A stretch of DNA of 37,879 nucleotides, taken from the IMG/VR virus record IMGVR_UViG_3300042198_000178, positions 1 through 37,879 of that record. One strand, written 5' to 3'. The translations under genes were made by a program, and so were the position numbers. Under the pieces are notes generated by a model. That model made no database searches, had not been told where the DNA came from, and saw only the letters and a list, made by a program, of their open reading frames with translations. This DNA comes from a virus. Positions 27,354 to 35,189 of the stretch are shown here, one piece after another. Position 1 is the stretch's first letter. Each line of letters starts with the position of its first letter.

Positions 27354-27842
27354 TCATATAAAGGAAAATATCTTCCCAAGAATCCTAAAAAGTATAGGGG
27401 CGACTTTCAAAACGTAATTTATAGAAGCGGATGGGAGCGCCAATTGATGGTGTATCTAGACGAAAACGAATCCGTGCTAGAGTGGTCCTCAGAGGAAATT
27501 GCAATTCCGTATGTGTCTCCCAAAGACGGTCGAACACACAGATATTTTCCAGATTTTTGGCTAAAAGTTCGTCGGCCTGATGGAACGACTCGCGAGCATA
27601 TTTGGGAATGTAAGCCAAGTAAAGAATCCGTCGAGCCTACAATCAAGACGCGCGAACAGATTCTTCAAGAGTCGCCCGCACGCAAGAGACGCTATTATCT
27701 AGATGTTTTAAAATATGGGATAAATAAGAGAAAATGGGATGCCGCGGAAGAATACTGCAAGCAAAAAGGATGGACTTTTCATGTTATTACCGAAAAGCAT
27801 CTATCTAGTCTTGTTGGAGCACGAAAGAATAAAAAGAAATGA
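27351..27842 (+). CDS. 4: Head completion nuclease gp4
   Basis: A 163-residue homologue of T4 gp4 (gp50), a small protein needed to finish the head before tail joining. Family-typical segments are visible: GKYLPKNPKKYRGD at 4-17, VIYRSGWERQLMVYLDENES at 21-40, then VLEWSSEEIAIPYVSP and HRYFPDFWLK, and IWECKPSKES. The spacing of Glu, Asp and Glu-x-Lys (SEE, PDF, ECK) fits a small PD-(D/E)XK nuclease core, as proposed for this family. AAGG lies 5 bases before the ATG. The stop codon overlaps the next start as ATGA. This start is preferred to the upstream ATG at 27243, which would read through gp48. Confidence 0.9.
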   Translation: MSYKGKYLPKNPKKYRGDFQNVIYRSGWERQLMVYLDENESVLEWSSEEIAIPYVSPKDGRTHRYFPDFWLKVRRPDGTTREHIWECKPSKESVEPTIKTREQILQESPARKRRYYLDVLKYGINKRKWDAAEEYCKQKGWTFHVITEKHLSSLVGARKNKKK

Positions 27843-28501
27843 CATATGTCAAGCGCCCGCGCAATACCTCAAAAACCTTTAGACAAGACACTGCTCTTGA
27901 TGTGTTGACAGACGAGTTTGATCTGTCTGGACTCCGACCCGAGCCTTTTGAGCCAACATCCGTTCAGGCAAGAAAATGGCTTGATCTTAAGGCAAAAGAA
28001 ATTGGACGCATTGATCCACGACATCTTTTCTATGATTCGGAACGAATTATTTACGATCACAAAAAGATTCTGCCTGGAAAAATGTATTTGTTTCGATACA
28101 ATCCTCTAAACAAGGCAACTCTTGCGTATTATGATATTCTTCCTCTTGTGTTTCCTGTAGAAAAGTATCGAGATGGATTTCTTGGAATCAACTTTCATTA
28201 TCTTCCAGTTCAAATGAGAGTGCTGCTACTTGATCGACTCAAGCCGTTTCATATTAATGCCGCTCGAATGGATCAAACAACTCGACTTCGACTCTCATAT
28301 AAACTTCTTACATCTTTTGCAAGATTGAATATTGTGCAACCTACGCTACATAAGTACCTATATAGCAGATTTCAGTCACGAATGCTTCAAATTCTTCCAG
28401 ACGACTGGGAGGCCGCGTTGGCATTGCCGTGTGAGAGATTTGTAGGAGAAAGTAAAAACGTTGTTTGGAGAAATTCAAAAAGAAGTATTAAGAAATGGTA
28501 G
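27839..28501 (+). CDS. Conserved phage protein of unknown function next to gp4
   Basis: A 220-residue basic protein. The central block GKMYLFRYNPLNKATLAYYD and FPVEKYRDGFLGINFHYLPV (about 80-122), followed by RLRLSYKLLTSFARLN and YLYSRFQSRMLQILPDDWEA, resembles a protein family I have met in many marine T4-like phages, always among structural genes. Its exact function is not known to me. By location beside gp4 it might be a DNA-end protector (gp2-type) or a head/tail joining factor, but no sequence motif proves this. It has no signal peptide or membrane segment. It overlaps gp4 by 4 bases (ATGA) and overlaps the next gene by 7 bases. Confidence 0.65.
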   Translation: MTYVKRPRNTSKTFRQDTALDVLTDEFDLSGLRPEPFEPTSVQARKWLDLKAKEIGRIDPRHLFYDSERIIYDHKKILPGKMYLFRYNPLNKATLAYYDILPLVFPVEKYRDGFLGINFHYLPVQMRVLLLDRLKPFHINAARMDQTTRLRLSYKLLTSFARLNIVQPTLHKYLYSRFQSRMLQILPDDWEAALALPCERFVGESKNVVWRNSKRSIKKW

Positions 28502-29301
28502 ATAAGACATCCGTTAATAGTCCTATTCCAGAGACCGTCGGTACATTCTGGCAGAGAATGACCTCGCGCGGAGGCGGGCCTGCAAAACCATCGCGCTTTT
28601 TAATTCAAATTATTCCTCCTTTCTGGGCGCAAAACTTTTCGAGATTTCCAACGGACATCTACCCTGCCGATCAGGAAGACGTAAATCGACTACGTGATCT
28701 TACATTTCAGTGCGAAAGCACGGAACTTCCTGGACGAAACATATCAACCTCTGATATTTTGATTGCAGGCCCATCGATTAAACTTCCGTATACAACCAAT
28801 TACAATGATATCAGCTTTACATTTTACTGCACAAATGATATGTACGAAAAGCGCATATTTGATGCATGGATGAATGTCATTTGTCCTCGCGATAGCAATC
28901 TTATACAGTATCGCGAAAATTATGCAACAACAATTGGAATCTTTCAGTATGACGAAGGTGGAGACAAAAGACCATGGCCTGCGCTCACATACGGCGTCAA
29001 GTTAATTGATGCATATCCAATTTCAATCAATCAGCTAAATCTGTCTTGGTCGGAAGATAATATACATAAACTTTCTGTGACTTTTGCATATACGCAATAC
29101 GAACCAATTGGAAAGATTACAAATCTTGTTCCTATTCCTATTATTGGAGATGCATTAAACGGAGCCCTTTCATCAGCAATAGGTCGCTCGTTTGATTCGG
29201 TTCGCGGAACACTTGTCAACTCACTAAGCAATTCAGGTCTTAATGGTCAATTCAATGGAGCATTTTCTGGAGTATCAAATTTCTTAGGATCATTTTTATA
29301 A
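28495..29301 (+). CDS. 54: Baseplate tail tube initiator gp54
   Basis: A 268-residue tube-fold protein. SRFLIQIIPPFWAQNF, RLRDLTFQCESTELPGRNIS and IKLPYTTNYNDISFTFYCTN, then KRIFDAWMNVICPRDSNLIQ and YPISINQLNLSWSEDNIHKL, match the gp54/gp19 group, in which the tail tube protein and the initiator share one fold. T4 gp54 (320 residues) polymerises on gp48. The Gly/Ser/Asn-rich C-terminal 60 residues are absent from simple tube proteins, which favours gp54 over gp19. The divergent gene on the other strand is gp48, its direct partner. A major tube protein could not be excluded without comparison. Confidence 0.65.
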   Translation: MVDKTSVNSPIPETVGTFWQRMTSRGGGPAKPSRFLIQIIPPFWAQNFSRFPTDIYPADQEDVNRLRDLTFQCESTELPGRNISTSDILIAGPSIKLPYTTNYNDISFTFYCTNDMYEKRIFDAWMNVICPRDSNLIQYRENYATTIGIFQYDEGGDKRPWPALTYGVKLIDAYPISINQLNLSWSEDNIHKLSVTFAYTQYEPIGKITNLVPIPIIGDALNGALSSAIGRSFDSVRGTLVNSLSNSGLNGQFNGAFSGVSNFLGSFL

Positions 29302-29318
29302 TAGAGGATTAAAATATT

Positions 29319-30083
29319 ATGGCGTTACCAAAATTGAGCGTGCCGACTTATAGTCTTAAACTTCCAATTTCAAAGCAAGAGATTGTATTTCGTCCTTATC
29401 TGACAAAGGAAGAAAAACTTTTGCTCATGGCAATGGAGTCAAAGGATTCAAAAACAATCATTTCTGCAATTACACAAGTGGCATCAAACTGTGTTGTGAT
29501 TCCAGAAAAGTTTGATGTTGAAAAGATTCCAATGATTGATGTTGAGTATCTGTTTCTTCATCTTCGCGCAAAATCAAAAAGCGAGGTTCTTGAAGCAAAG
29601 TTTGAATGTAAGCATGTACCAGACGGGGCGGAAAAGCATTGTGGAAATATTTTGACGTTTTCAACGCGCGTGGATAATCTCACGGTAGACATTCCAGAAA
29701 ATTTTGATACATCAATCAAGCTGACCGACACAATTGGTCTTATCATGACGCTACCAAAATACAAAGATGTTGTCGAGTCAACTTTTACCGCAATGGAAAA
29801 GACTGATAGTGACGAACCTGCCGCGGCACTAGTTGAAGAGACTTTTCGCGTGCTGAAAAAGTCAATTGTTTCCATTTATGATGGGGATGCTGTATACGAC
29901 GTAGTGGACTCAAAACCAGAAGAACTTGACGAGTTCATTGATTCGCTCACATCCGAGCAGTATAAAAAGATCGAGGCATTTTTTGATAATCTTCCAAAAA
30001 TCAACTACAAATTCAATGTAAAATGCTCGCGATGTTCGTATGAACATAATATCAATTTTAAGGATATCGCAAGTTTTTTTTAA
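29319..30083 (+). CDS. 26: Baseplate hub assembly protein gp26-like; frameshift donor
   Basis: A 254-residue protein of the T4 baseplate assembly (gp26/gp51) type. N-terminal SLKLPISKQEIVFRPYLTKE and EEKLLLMAMESKD, the block IPMIDVEYLFLHLRAKSKSE, and a C-terminal pair CSRCSYEH with an earlier CKHVP...HCGN (about 107-118) suggest a metal-binding site of the family. AGAGGA lies upstream of the ATG. The frame ends at TTT TTT TAA within a run of eight T residues, and a -1 shift there opens an 85-codon extension that has no start codon of its own. I therefore read this gene and the next frame as one frameshift pair similar to the tail assembly chaperones (gpG/gpGT) of other phages, located directly before the tape-measure-sized gene. 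Confidence 0.75.
   Translation: MALPKLSVPTYSLKLPISKQEIVFRPYLTKEEKLLLMAMESKDSKTIISAITQVASNCVVIPEKFDVEKIPMIDVEYLFLHLRAKSKSEVLEAKFECKHVPDGAEKHCGNILTFSTRVDNLTVDIPENFDTSIKLTDTIGLIMTLPKYKDVVESTFTAMEKTDSDEPAAALVEETFRVLKKSIVSIYDGDAVYDVVDSKPEELDEFIDSLTSEQYKKIEAFFDNLPKINYKFNVKCSRCSYEHNINFKDIASFF
30060..30081 (+). other. Probable -1 ribosomal frameshift site
   Basis: AAGGAT at 30060-30065 acts as an internal Shine-Dalgarno-like sequence. It is followed by the slippery run of eight T at 30074-30081 read as AGT TTT TTT TAA in frame 0. Slipping back one base gives AGT TTT TTT TTA ACC and continues open to 30337. Confidence 0.7.
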
Positions 30084-30337
30084 CCCTTTTTTGTGATGAC
30101 AGTTTGAAGAACTATTACCAGACCCGCTTTGCGATAGTGCACATTCACAAATGGGGGTCTTTTAATGAATTAGATGACATGCTTCCATTTGAGTTGGACG
30201 TGTACAAGGCGTTGCTGATTGAGCATTTACGAGAAGAAAACGAAAAGGCAAAAGAAGAACTGGAGCGCCAAAAAGCGTACCAGCAAAAAATAAATAGTCA
30301 GATAAAGGCAGCATCGAGTAGGGCAAGGCAACGTTAA
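30080..30337 (+). CDS. Frameshift extension of the gp26-like protein (chaperone T-like domain)
   Basis: An 85-codon reading frame joined to the preceding gene by a -1 shift (29319..30080 joined to 30080..30337; product about 339 residues). It reads LTLFCDDSLKNYYQTRFAIV and then HKWGSFNELDDMLPFELDVY, ending in a Lys/Glu/Gln-rich helix. Between the T run and TTG at 30104 there is no ATG in this frame and no Shine-Dalgarno sequence, so independent translation is unlikely. The pattern of small helical domain after a slippery site and directly before a long tail gene is typical for tail assembly chaperones that bind the tape measure. Its stop overlaps the start of the following gene (TAATG). Confidence 0.7.
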   Translation, partial: LTLFCDDSLKNYYQTRFAIVHIHKWGSFNELDDMLPFELDVYKALLIEHLREENEKAKEELERQKAYQQKINSQIKAASSRARQR

Positions 30338-32082
30338 TGGCAATTGGAAGAGTCGCACGAAAACTATACGCACAACAAGGTGAGTTTGGAACAGTACGAA
30401 AGGCGTATAAAGAGGCATTTCGGCGTCAAATGATTGCCAATTATGCTCCGGCTAATGTCATTGGTCGCATGTTTGGTTTTGGTTCGATGTTTCATACAAT
30501 GGCAAAGCGAGCATTTGGTACTCCCGAATGGAATCCTCGTTCACTTGAAACAGGCCGACCAGATATTGTTCCAGGTCAATCCCAGACAAGAGGTCGACAG
30601 GGCGCCGCGCGATCTACAGCAATGATGCGCGCGTCAGACATGGTATTGGCAGACATTGCAGAAAATACTGAACGCACTGCGGACGCAATGGAAAACATAA
30701 ACAAAATTGCCGCTGTCGAACAGAAAAAAGAAGATTTGGGAGAAAACTTTAAGCGCGAGCAAGATTTTGAAGAAAATCTAAAAAAGATTACTCCCCTATC
30801 GGTCGAAAAAATGGGGCCATCTTCCTCAGTACTAGAAAAAAATAAACAACCTTCTATGTTAGGAGATATAATAGGCTCTCTTATAAAAGAAGCCGCTCCA
30901 TATGTATTGGGTGGAATTGGCATCGCACTATTAACAGCTAAACTAACAGAATGGTTAACAGATGGGGAATGGTGGAAAAAAAATCTAGTTGATCCTCTTG
31001 CCACGGTAATTAAACAAGGAATAGATGGTGCGATTGGCGCAGCCACATCTGCTGTTGAGGGAACAGTAAATTCATTTTGGGAAACTGATATTGGAAGGTT
31101 TTTATTAAGACCGTTTCAGCCCACAGGGTCAAATCCTGCGCGCGAGGGAAAACAAAACGAAAGATTTCATGCACAAGCTAAACGCAGAGGTCGAAAAACC
31201 GTATCTAAATCTATGTTGGAAAATGGTGAACCGGTTGCAAGAGGCAAGATTCCTAAACTTAATCCTATGGTGCCGGCTGCCTCACCTCCTTCTTCTACTC
31301 CTGTATCTGTTGCGCCAGTATCATCTTCAGCTGGAGGCATGTCTAGTGATATTCCTCCAGAAGGACAAAAACTTTTAAATGCAATATCACGAACAGAAAG
31401 TGGAGGAGCATATAACGCAATTGTAGGTAGTGGAAAATATGGCGCACCGGCGACCTTTAGTGACTACTCCGACCATCCTAGAATCAAAGGAGTTGGATTA
31501 ACAAAACCAGGCGGAACTTGGCTTAAGGTAAATGATCCTCGTCAAACAACATTTAGCACGGCCGCAGGAAAATATCAAATTACAGCAAGTACCTGGGACG
31601 CTTTGCGAGCACGATATCCCGATTTAACAGACTTTTCTCCAAAAAATCAGGACAAGGCAGCGTGGTATTTGGCACAGGAGGTCTATAAACGCAGGACCGG
31701 AAACGACTTAACGCAAGACTTGAAAGATAGTTCGAAGGCTGGTTCGATTGGACGAGCATTGTCTGCAACATGGACCTCACTTCCTGGAGGCATGGAATCT
31801 CAAGTAAGTGCCTCTAAGTTTGCACAAAGTATGACTTCAACTACACCGCCATTAAACGTAGCTGCCGCTACAACGGCCGCGCGGTCTACTCAGGCTGCCG
31901 CATCTACCGCGGCTGGTGCAACTAGTTTTCAAAGTTCAATGACAGCACCGCAGGCAATGAGTACAACAATTGTAAATAATCTTCCGCCTGCCGCATTTGG
32001 TGCCTCGCCTCAAATGAATGAGTCTGTAGACGAATTTGTCACTCGCGTAATGGTCGCAATGGGTATCGTTGTTCAGACTTGA
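30337..32082 (+). CDS. Tail protein with lytic transglycosylase (GH104-like) domain
   Basis: A 581-residue virion protein. Residues 1-150 are basic with long helices. Residues about 177-205 are hydrophobic (GGIGIALLTAKL). Residues 340-497 match a lysozyme-like domain of the lambda-endolysin/GH104 kind: LLNAISRTESGGAYNAIVG with the probable catalytic Glu354, then FSTAAGKYQITASTWDAL at 406-423, DFSPKNQDKAAWYLA at 432-446, and SATWTSLPGG at 476-485. The last 80 residues are Ala/Ser/Thr-rich. It follows the frameshifted chaperone-like gene, a position usually held by the tape measure, and its length is close to T4 gp29 (590), so it may be a tape measure carrying an enzyme or a separate hub protein. 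This domain would supply the cell-wall-cutting function missing from gp5 here. Confidence 0.7.
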   Translation: MAIGRVARKLYAQQGEFGTVRKAYKEAFRRQMIANYAPANVIGRMFGFGSMFHTMAKRAFGTPEWNPRSLETGRPDIVPGQSQTRGRQGAARSTAMMRASDMVLADIAENTERTADAMENINKIAAVEQKKEDLGENFKREQDFEENLKKITPLSVEKMGPSSSVLEKNKQPSMLGDIIGSLIKEAAPYVLGGIGIALLTAKLTEWLTDGEWWKKNLVDPLATVIKQGIDGAIGAATSAVEGTVNSFWETDIGRFLLRPFQPTGSNPAREGKQNERFHAQAKRRGRKTVSKSMLENGEPVARGKIPKLNPMVPAASPPSSTPVSVAPVSSSAGGMSSDIPPEGQKLLNAISRTESGGAYNAIVGSGKYGAPATFSDYSDHPRIKGVGLTKPGGTWLKVNDPRQTTFSTAAGKYQITASTWDALRARYPDLTDFSPKNQDKAAWYLAQEVYKRRTGNDLTQDLKDSSKAGSIGRALSATWTSLPGGMESQVSASKFAQSMTSTTPPLNVAAATTAARSTQAAASTAAGATSFQSSMTAPQAMSTTIVNNLPPAAFGASPQMNESVDEFVTRVMVAMGIVVQT

Positions 32083-32085
32083 TAA

Positions 32086-32112
32086 AAAGGGCGAGATTTT
32101 GTCCCGCCCTTT
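32086..32112. terminator. Bidirectional intrinsic terminator
   Basis: AAAGGGCG at 32086-32093 pairs with CGCCCTTT at 32105-32112 around an 11-base loop. On the minus strand the stem is followed by a run of five T, and on the plus strand by TTT. It separates the plus-strand tail operon from gp32, whose stop codon is 7 bases further. Confidence 0.8.
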
Positions 32113-32118
32113 GTAACT

Positions 32119-33099
32119 TTAGCCCTTTGCTAGATTTCGAAACATTTCTAGATCAGGATCTTCGTCTTCATCAGACGACCATGGAGGAGAATTATCCTTT
32201 GCCGCTACCGCTGCCTTCTTTGGAGCAGCAGTAGGAGGTGTCACATATTCATCTTCCAAATCCTCGCTATCATATGATCCGTTATTAGAGTCGCCCCCAC
32301 CAACGCCGCCGCTCTGACCTGTTACGGACAGAAGACGAGCATTGAGTTCATCATATGACTTAAACTTAGACGGAGCAATTTCTTCTAGAAGAGAATGCTG
32401 CTTTTCCCAGACAGCCTGTAGCTTTTCTGGATCACCCTTGTACAGAGGCGATGGAGAATCAAACGCAGAACTATCATAGTTTGGATAGCCACCTTCTCCC
32501 TTGCGAATCTTCAGCTTAAAGTTTGCGCCGTCAATCATATGAAACGGATTAAACTTCACTTCGTCTGAAAACTCTGGCTCAAGTGCGCGCTTGATCTTAT
32601 CGTATAGCTTTACGCCATACTTGAAAAGAAATACCTTTCCAACGTTAGAAGGATTCTTTTCGTCCTGAAGAATCAGCACGTTTGAGATAAACGACAGCTT
32701 GCGCTTTTGCTTTCGCGCAATTTCCTTTTGAGCATCTGAACCAGACGCCCACAGCTTGCTGTTGAGTTCGCCGCACGGATCTTTTTCGTTGAGAGTTGTT
32801 CGGCTGTTTTCAATGTACCAAAGGCCAGTTGGACCCTGGAACCCGTGATGCCAAAGACGAACAAACGGAACAGAAAGTTTGCCCATGTCTTGCTCAGAAA
32901 GAGGAAGAAAGCGAATAACCGCGTAGCCGTTACCTGCCTTGTCTAGTTCAGGCTTCCAATAACGGTCGTCCTTATAGTTTCCCTTTTTTGTGTCTTCTTT
33001 TTCGATTTGCCCTGAAAGTTTTTCAAGATGCTTTGTATCGTTGAGAAGTTCTAGAAACTTGCTTGATACTGAAGACTTATTATTATTACTTGTCGCCAT
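32119..33099 (-). CDS. 32: Single-stranded DNA-binding protein gp32
   Basis: A 326-residue homologue of T4 gp32 (301 residues), the cooperative ssDNA-binding protein of replication, recombination and repair. The N-terminal basic arm has the form SSKFLELLNDTKHLEKLSGQ. The core has GYAVIRFLPLSEQD at 58-71, FVRLWHHGFQGPTGLWYIEN at 79-98, KQKRKLSFISNVLILQDEKN, and KVFLFKYGVKLYDKI. The acidic C-terminal tail (SSDEDEDPDLEMF), which recruits partner proteins, is intact. Of the T4 zinc ligands His64, Cys77, Cys87 and Cys90, only the equivalents of His (84/85) and one Cys (109) remain; Ser99 and Leu112 stand at the other sites. AAAGGA precedes the start. The gene order 33-59-32 is that of T4. Confidence 0.92.
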   Translation of the reverse strand: MATSNNNKSSVSSKFLELLNDTKHLEKLSGQIEKEDTKKGNYKDDRYWKPELDKAGNGYAVIRFLPLSEQDMGKLSVPFVRLWHHGFQGPTGLWYIENSRTTLNEKDPCGELNSKLWASGSDAQKEIARKQKRKLSFISNVLILQDEKNPSNVGKVFLFKYGVKLYDKIKRALEPEFSDEVKFNPFHMIDGANFKLKIRKGEGGYPNYDSSAFDSPSPLYKGDPEKLQAVWEKQHSLLEEIAPSKFKSYDELNARLLSVTGQSGGVGGGDSNNGSYDSEDLEDEYVTPPTAAPKKAAVAAKDNSPPWSSDEDEDPDLEMFRNLAKG

Positions 33100-33147
33100 A
33101 TTTATTTTCCTTTCTTAATATAACGCTGTATACGCAATGTAGTAGTA

Positions 33148-33882
33148 TTATATAGTCGTCTCACTTTTTGCATGTTGAACCATGAGTTTACGAAATTTGT
33201 TCACATCATGGATATTTGCCGAGAACAAAATCAGGTCTTTGTACTTTCGTAAAAACTTTCCTGTTTTTGTCCACAGCGGATCGTTGTTCAAAAGCTTGTC
33301 CCATTTGTTAAATATTCCAAGAACAGAATCTAAAATGATTACCGTTTCCGGTGATATTTTTCCATCAAAGTAAAGACTAAGAATGGAAGGAAACTGAGAG
33401 TCTGCCGATGAACAACTTTTATTCTGCTGCATCTTAGCATGTTGGGATAATATTGTCAAGTCTTTTTTGAAATTGTATTCTAGAGATTCCATTCGGGCAC
33501 GATATTTGATTAGCTTTTCTTTTCCTTCTGCGGATGCAAGAGTTCCAATCCAAACTGATTCGGGATTGATATCAAGCCCTGAGTCGCCATATACAAAATT
33601 TGCAATAACGAGATCTTCCATATCAGACTTGGCAACAGACTTTGCTGTCTTTTCAAAAAAGAATCTGTCTTTTCTTTTTAGATAAGAATCGAATGATGCC
33701 GTAACTTTTCCGTTGTATTTTCTATAATCGTATCCTGAATTTCTAAAATGACTTTTAAGAGCCAAAAAGATTTGATACACTTGAAAACCACTTGTCGTTC
33801 CTTCCGTAGTAAAGGATGATTTTTTAGCAATATCGGGTTTCTTTGGCCGCTTTTGTTGCTGTTGTTCGCTCACTAACATCAT
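33148..33882 (-). CDS. 59: DNA helicase loader gp59
   Basis: A 244-residue homologue of T4 gp59 (217 residues), which loads the gp41 replicative helicase on gp32-covered forks. The conserved N-terminal part is visible after a short Gln/Lys-rich leader: GFQVYQIFLALKSHFRNSGY, then DYRKYNGKVTASFDSYLKRK and DRFFFEKTAKSVAK (about 33-85). DMEDLVIANFVYGDSGLDIN and the C-terminal helical domain follow. Two ATGs are adjacent at the start (33882 and 33879). The gene lies 2 bases behind gp33 and 48 bases before gp32, which fits a joint operon. Identification rests on the N-terminal block plus synteny. Confidence 0.82.
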   Translation of the reverse strand: MMLVSEQQQQKRPKKPDIAKKSSFTTEGTTSGFQVYQIFLALKSHFRNSGYDYRKYNGKVTASFDSYLKRKDRFFFEKTAKSVAKSDMEDLVIANFVYGDSGLDINPESVWIGTLASAEGKEKLIKYRARMESLEYNFKKDLTILSQHAKMQQNKSCSSADSQFPSILSLYFDGKISPETVIILDSVLGIFNKWDKLLNNDPLWTKTGKFLRKYKDLILFSANIHDVNKFRKLMVQHAKSETTI

Positions 33883-33884
33883 AC

Positions 33885-34253
33885 CTATTTTTTCTTTCCC
33901 TTTCGTCGTGCTCTAGACTTTGAAGTAATTTGTTTTGCAGCATTTTTTCGCGGACGAATTACTTTTCCGTTTTTGTATCGTAAAAAGTTTAGCGCCGCGG
34001 CTTCATCTTTGAGAACATCTTTTAGATCTTTGTTTATAAGTTTTGCGACAACTTCAATTTCAATGCCATTTTTCTGAGAGTAGTGAACTATGGCCTCCAT
34101 GGCAGTGATTTGCAGTTGAGTCATGAGACTGGCGATCTCAACTGCAAATCGGCTCATTTCTTCTTTTACCGAAACTGCCTTGTTATTGGTCATAGAACTT
34201 ATCAATAGTTTATTAGTAGTGCTATTAGTTTCATCGCTGTTGTTGTCACTCAT
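33885..34253 (-). CDS. 33: Late transcription coactivator gp33
   Basis: A 122-residue protein in the place of T4 gp33 (112 residues), which links the gp45 sliding clamp to RNA polymerase and enables late transcription. The middle part EEMSRFAVEIASLMTQLQIT and AIVHYSQKNGIEIEVVAKLI followed by LKDEAAALNFLRYKNGK resembles gp33-type coactivators of marine T4-like phages. The C-terminal 30 residues are strongly basic (Lys/Arg-rich), unlike the short hydrophobic-acidic clamp-binding end of T4 gp33. Identification relies on helical pattern plus the 33-59-32 order. The late promoters in this window imply that such a coactivator is needed. Confidence 0.65.
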   Translation of the reverse strand: MSDNNSDETNSTTNKLLISSMTNNKAVSVKEEMSRFAVEIASLMTQLQITAMEAIVHYSQKNGIEIEVVAKLINKDLKDVLKDEAAALNFLRYKNGKVIRPRKNAAKQITSKSRARRKGKKK

Positions 34254-34262
34254 CGAATAGTA

Positions 34263-35033
34263 TTACCTTATTTTATAGAATATATGTGCTCCAATTTTCG
34301 TGGTCTTCTGATAGGTCTTTCTCCACCACGGAGCCACATAATCCGCATGATAAAACGTAGCCCCATTTGAAGGATCCACATTTTCACCGCTATTATATCT
34401 GATATAAGTTTCTTTTGCAAGAGCTTTTATTTCATTCCAGCGTTCTTTTTTCTTTACCCTCTGGAGTTTTGCATAAAAGCCTCGCTCGCATCGATATGAA
34501 AACGCACATGTGGTGTATGTCTTTTCAATCCACTTTTTCTTTTTCTTTTCTACAAGAACTGGCTTTTTATATGTTCGGCTAACGTTAAATGCGATGACAT
34601 CGCAGATACCGCCTTTAAATTCAATTCGATGGCGTTCATGTGGCTCGCGCTCGTTTTCATTCCAGTTTGCGCGATTCATGATGACATTTGCAACAGCAAT
34701 CTGTCCTTCGCGTGGTTCGCCCACTGACTCAAAGTATATTGCTTCCGTAAGACATTCGATATCCCGACGCGCGCGCTCGGTAAGAACATAAGGCGATTCG
34801 ACGGAAGGAAACTCTGGTTCTACGCGCGTAGTACCAAGAATATTTTCTGTAACTGTTTCCATTGATACTGGATATTCATCATGTTCGCGCACAGGCTCCA
34901 TTATAATGATATTTTCTACCCGTGTTATTGCGTCAGGCGCTACAGGTTTAAACTTTGGTAGCGGTACTTTTATTTCTGCCGCGTATGAAGACTGAATGAG
35001 AATTGCAGTCAAAAAAAGAGTTGATAGTTTCAT
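34263..35033 (-). CDS. Secreted SleB-type cell wall hydrolase, probable endolysin
   Basis: A 256-residue protein with an N-terminal signal sequence (MKLSTLFLTAILIQSSYA, predicted cut after Ala18), a Pro/Glu/Val-rich linker to about 88, and a SleB (Hydrolase_2) domain to the C-terminus. Domain marks are CLTEAIYFESVGEPREGQIA at 94-113 with probable catalytic Glu97, VANVIMNRANW at 114-124, CDVIAF at 144-149, CAFSYRC at 176-182, NGATFYHADYVAPWW at 223-237, and KIGAHIFYK at 246-254. SleB enzymes cut the glycan of peptidoglycan. With an export signal it can reach the periplasm through Sec without a classical holin. It could also be a remodelling enzyme; endolysin is the simplest reading. AGGA lies 11 bases before the ATG. 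Confidence 0.82.
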   Translation of the reverse strand: MKLSTLFLTAILIQSSYAAEIKVPLPKFKPVAPDAITRVENIIIMEPVREHDEYPVSMETVTENILGTTRVEPEFPSVESPYVLTERARRDIECLTEAIYFESVGEPREGQIAVANVIMNRANWNENEREPHERHRIEFKGGICDVIAFNVSRTYKKPVLVEKKKKKWIEKTYTTCAFSYRCERGFYAKLQRVKKKERWNEIKALAKETYIRYNSGENVDPSNGATFYHADYVAPWWRKTYQKTTKIGAHIFYKIR

Positions 35034-35066
35034 TTTGACATTATCCTTTCTTGTGGTTGAAAGAGG

Positions 35067-35074
35067 CTTTTATA
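35067..35074 (-). promoter_or_regulatory. Weak candidate late promoter TATAAAAG before the SleB gene
   Basis: TATAAAAG matches the late consensus at six of eight positions. It stands 33 bases before the SleB start, a distance like that of the other late promoters in this window, and just downstream of the terminator at 35107-35151. Confidence 0.35.
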
Positions 35075-35106
35075 TCTTTCCTTTCGGTGATTATTGTTTG
35101 TATGAA

Positions 35107-35151
35107 GAAAAAGTTGAAGCCGCTCAATCATCAACGGGACTGAACGGCTTC
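35107..35151 (-). terminator. Intrinsic terminator after the outer-membrane protein gene
   Basis: On the minus strand GAAGCCG (35145-35151) pairs with CGGCTTC (35116-35122) around a 22-base loop and is followed by AACTTTTTC. It ends the transcript of the barrel gene and isolates the SleB gene. Confidence 0.65.
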
Positions 35152-35189
35152 TATCGTATATTACAACTTATTATTTACTATTACTATTA

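Noticed and set aside
27314-27379. Longer start of gp48 (MGRYFPLYD at 27379)
   Set aside because: It would overlap the divergent gp4 start and promoter. The inner ATG at 27313 has an AGAGAG ribosome-binding sequence at proper distance.
33147-33152. TATAAT before gp32 as a promoter
   Set aside because: There is no matching -35 hexamer at 17 bases and no MotA-like box at the expected place, so I do not list it.
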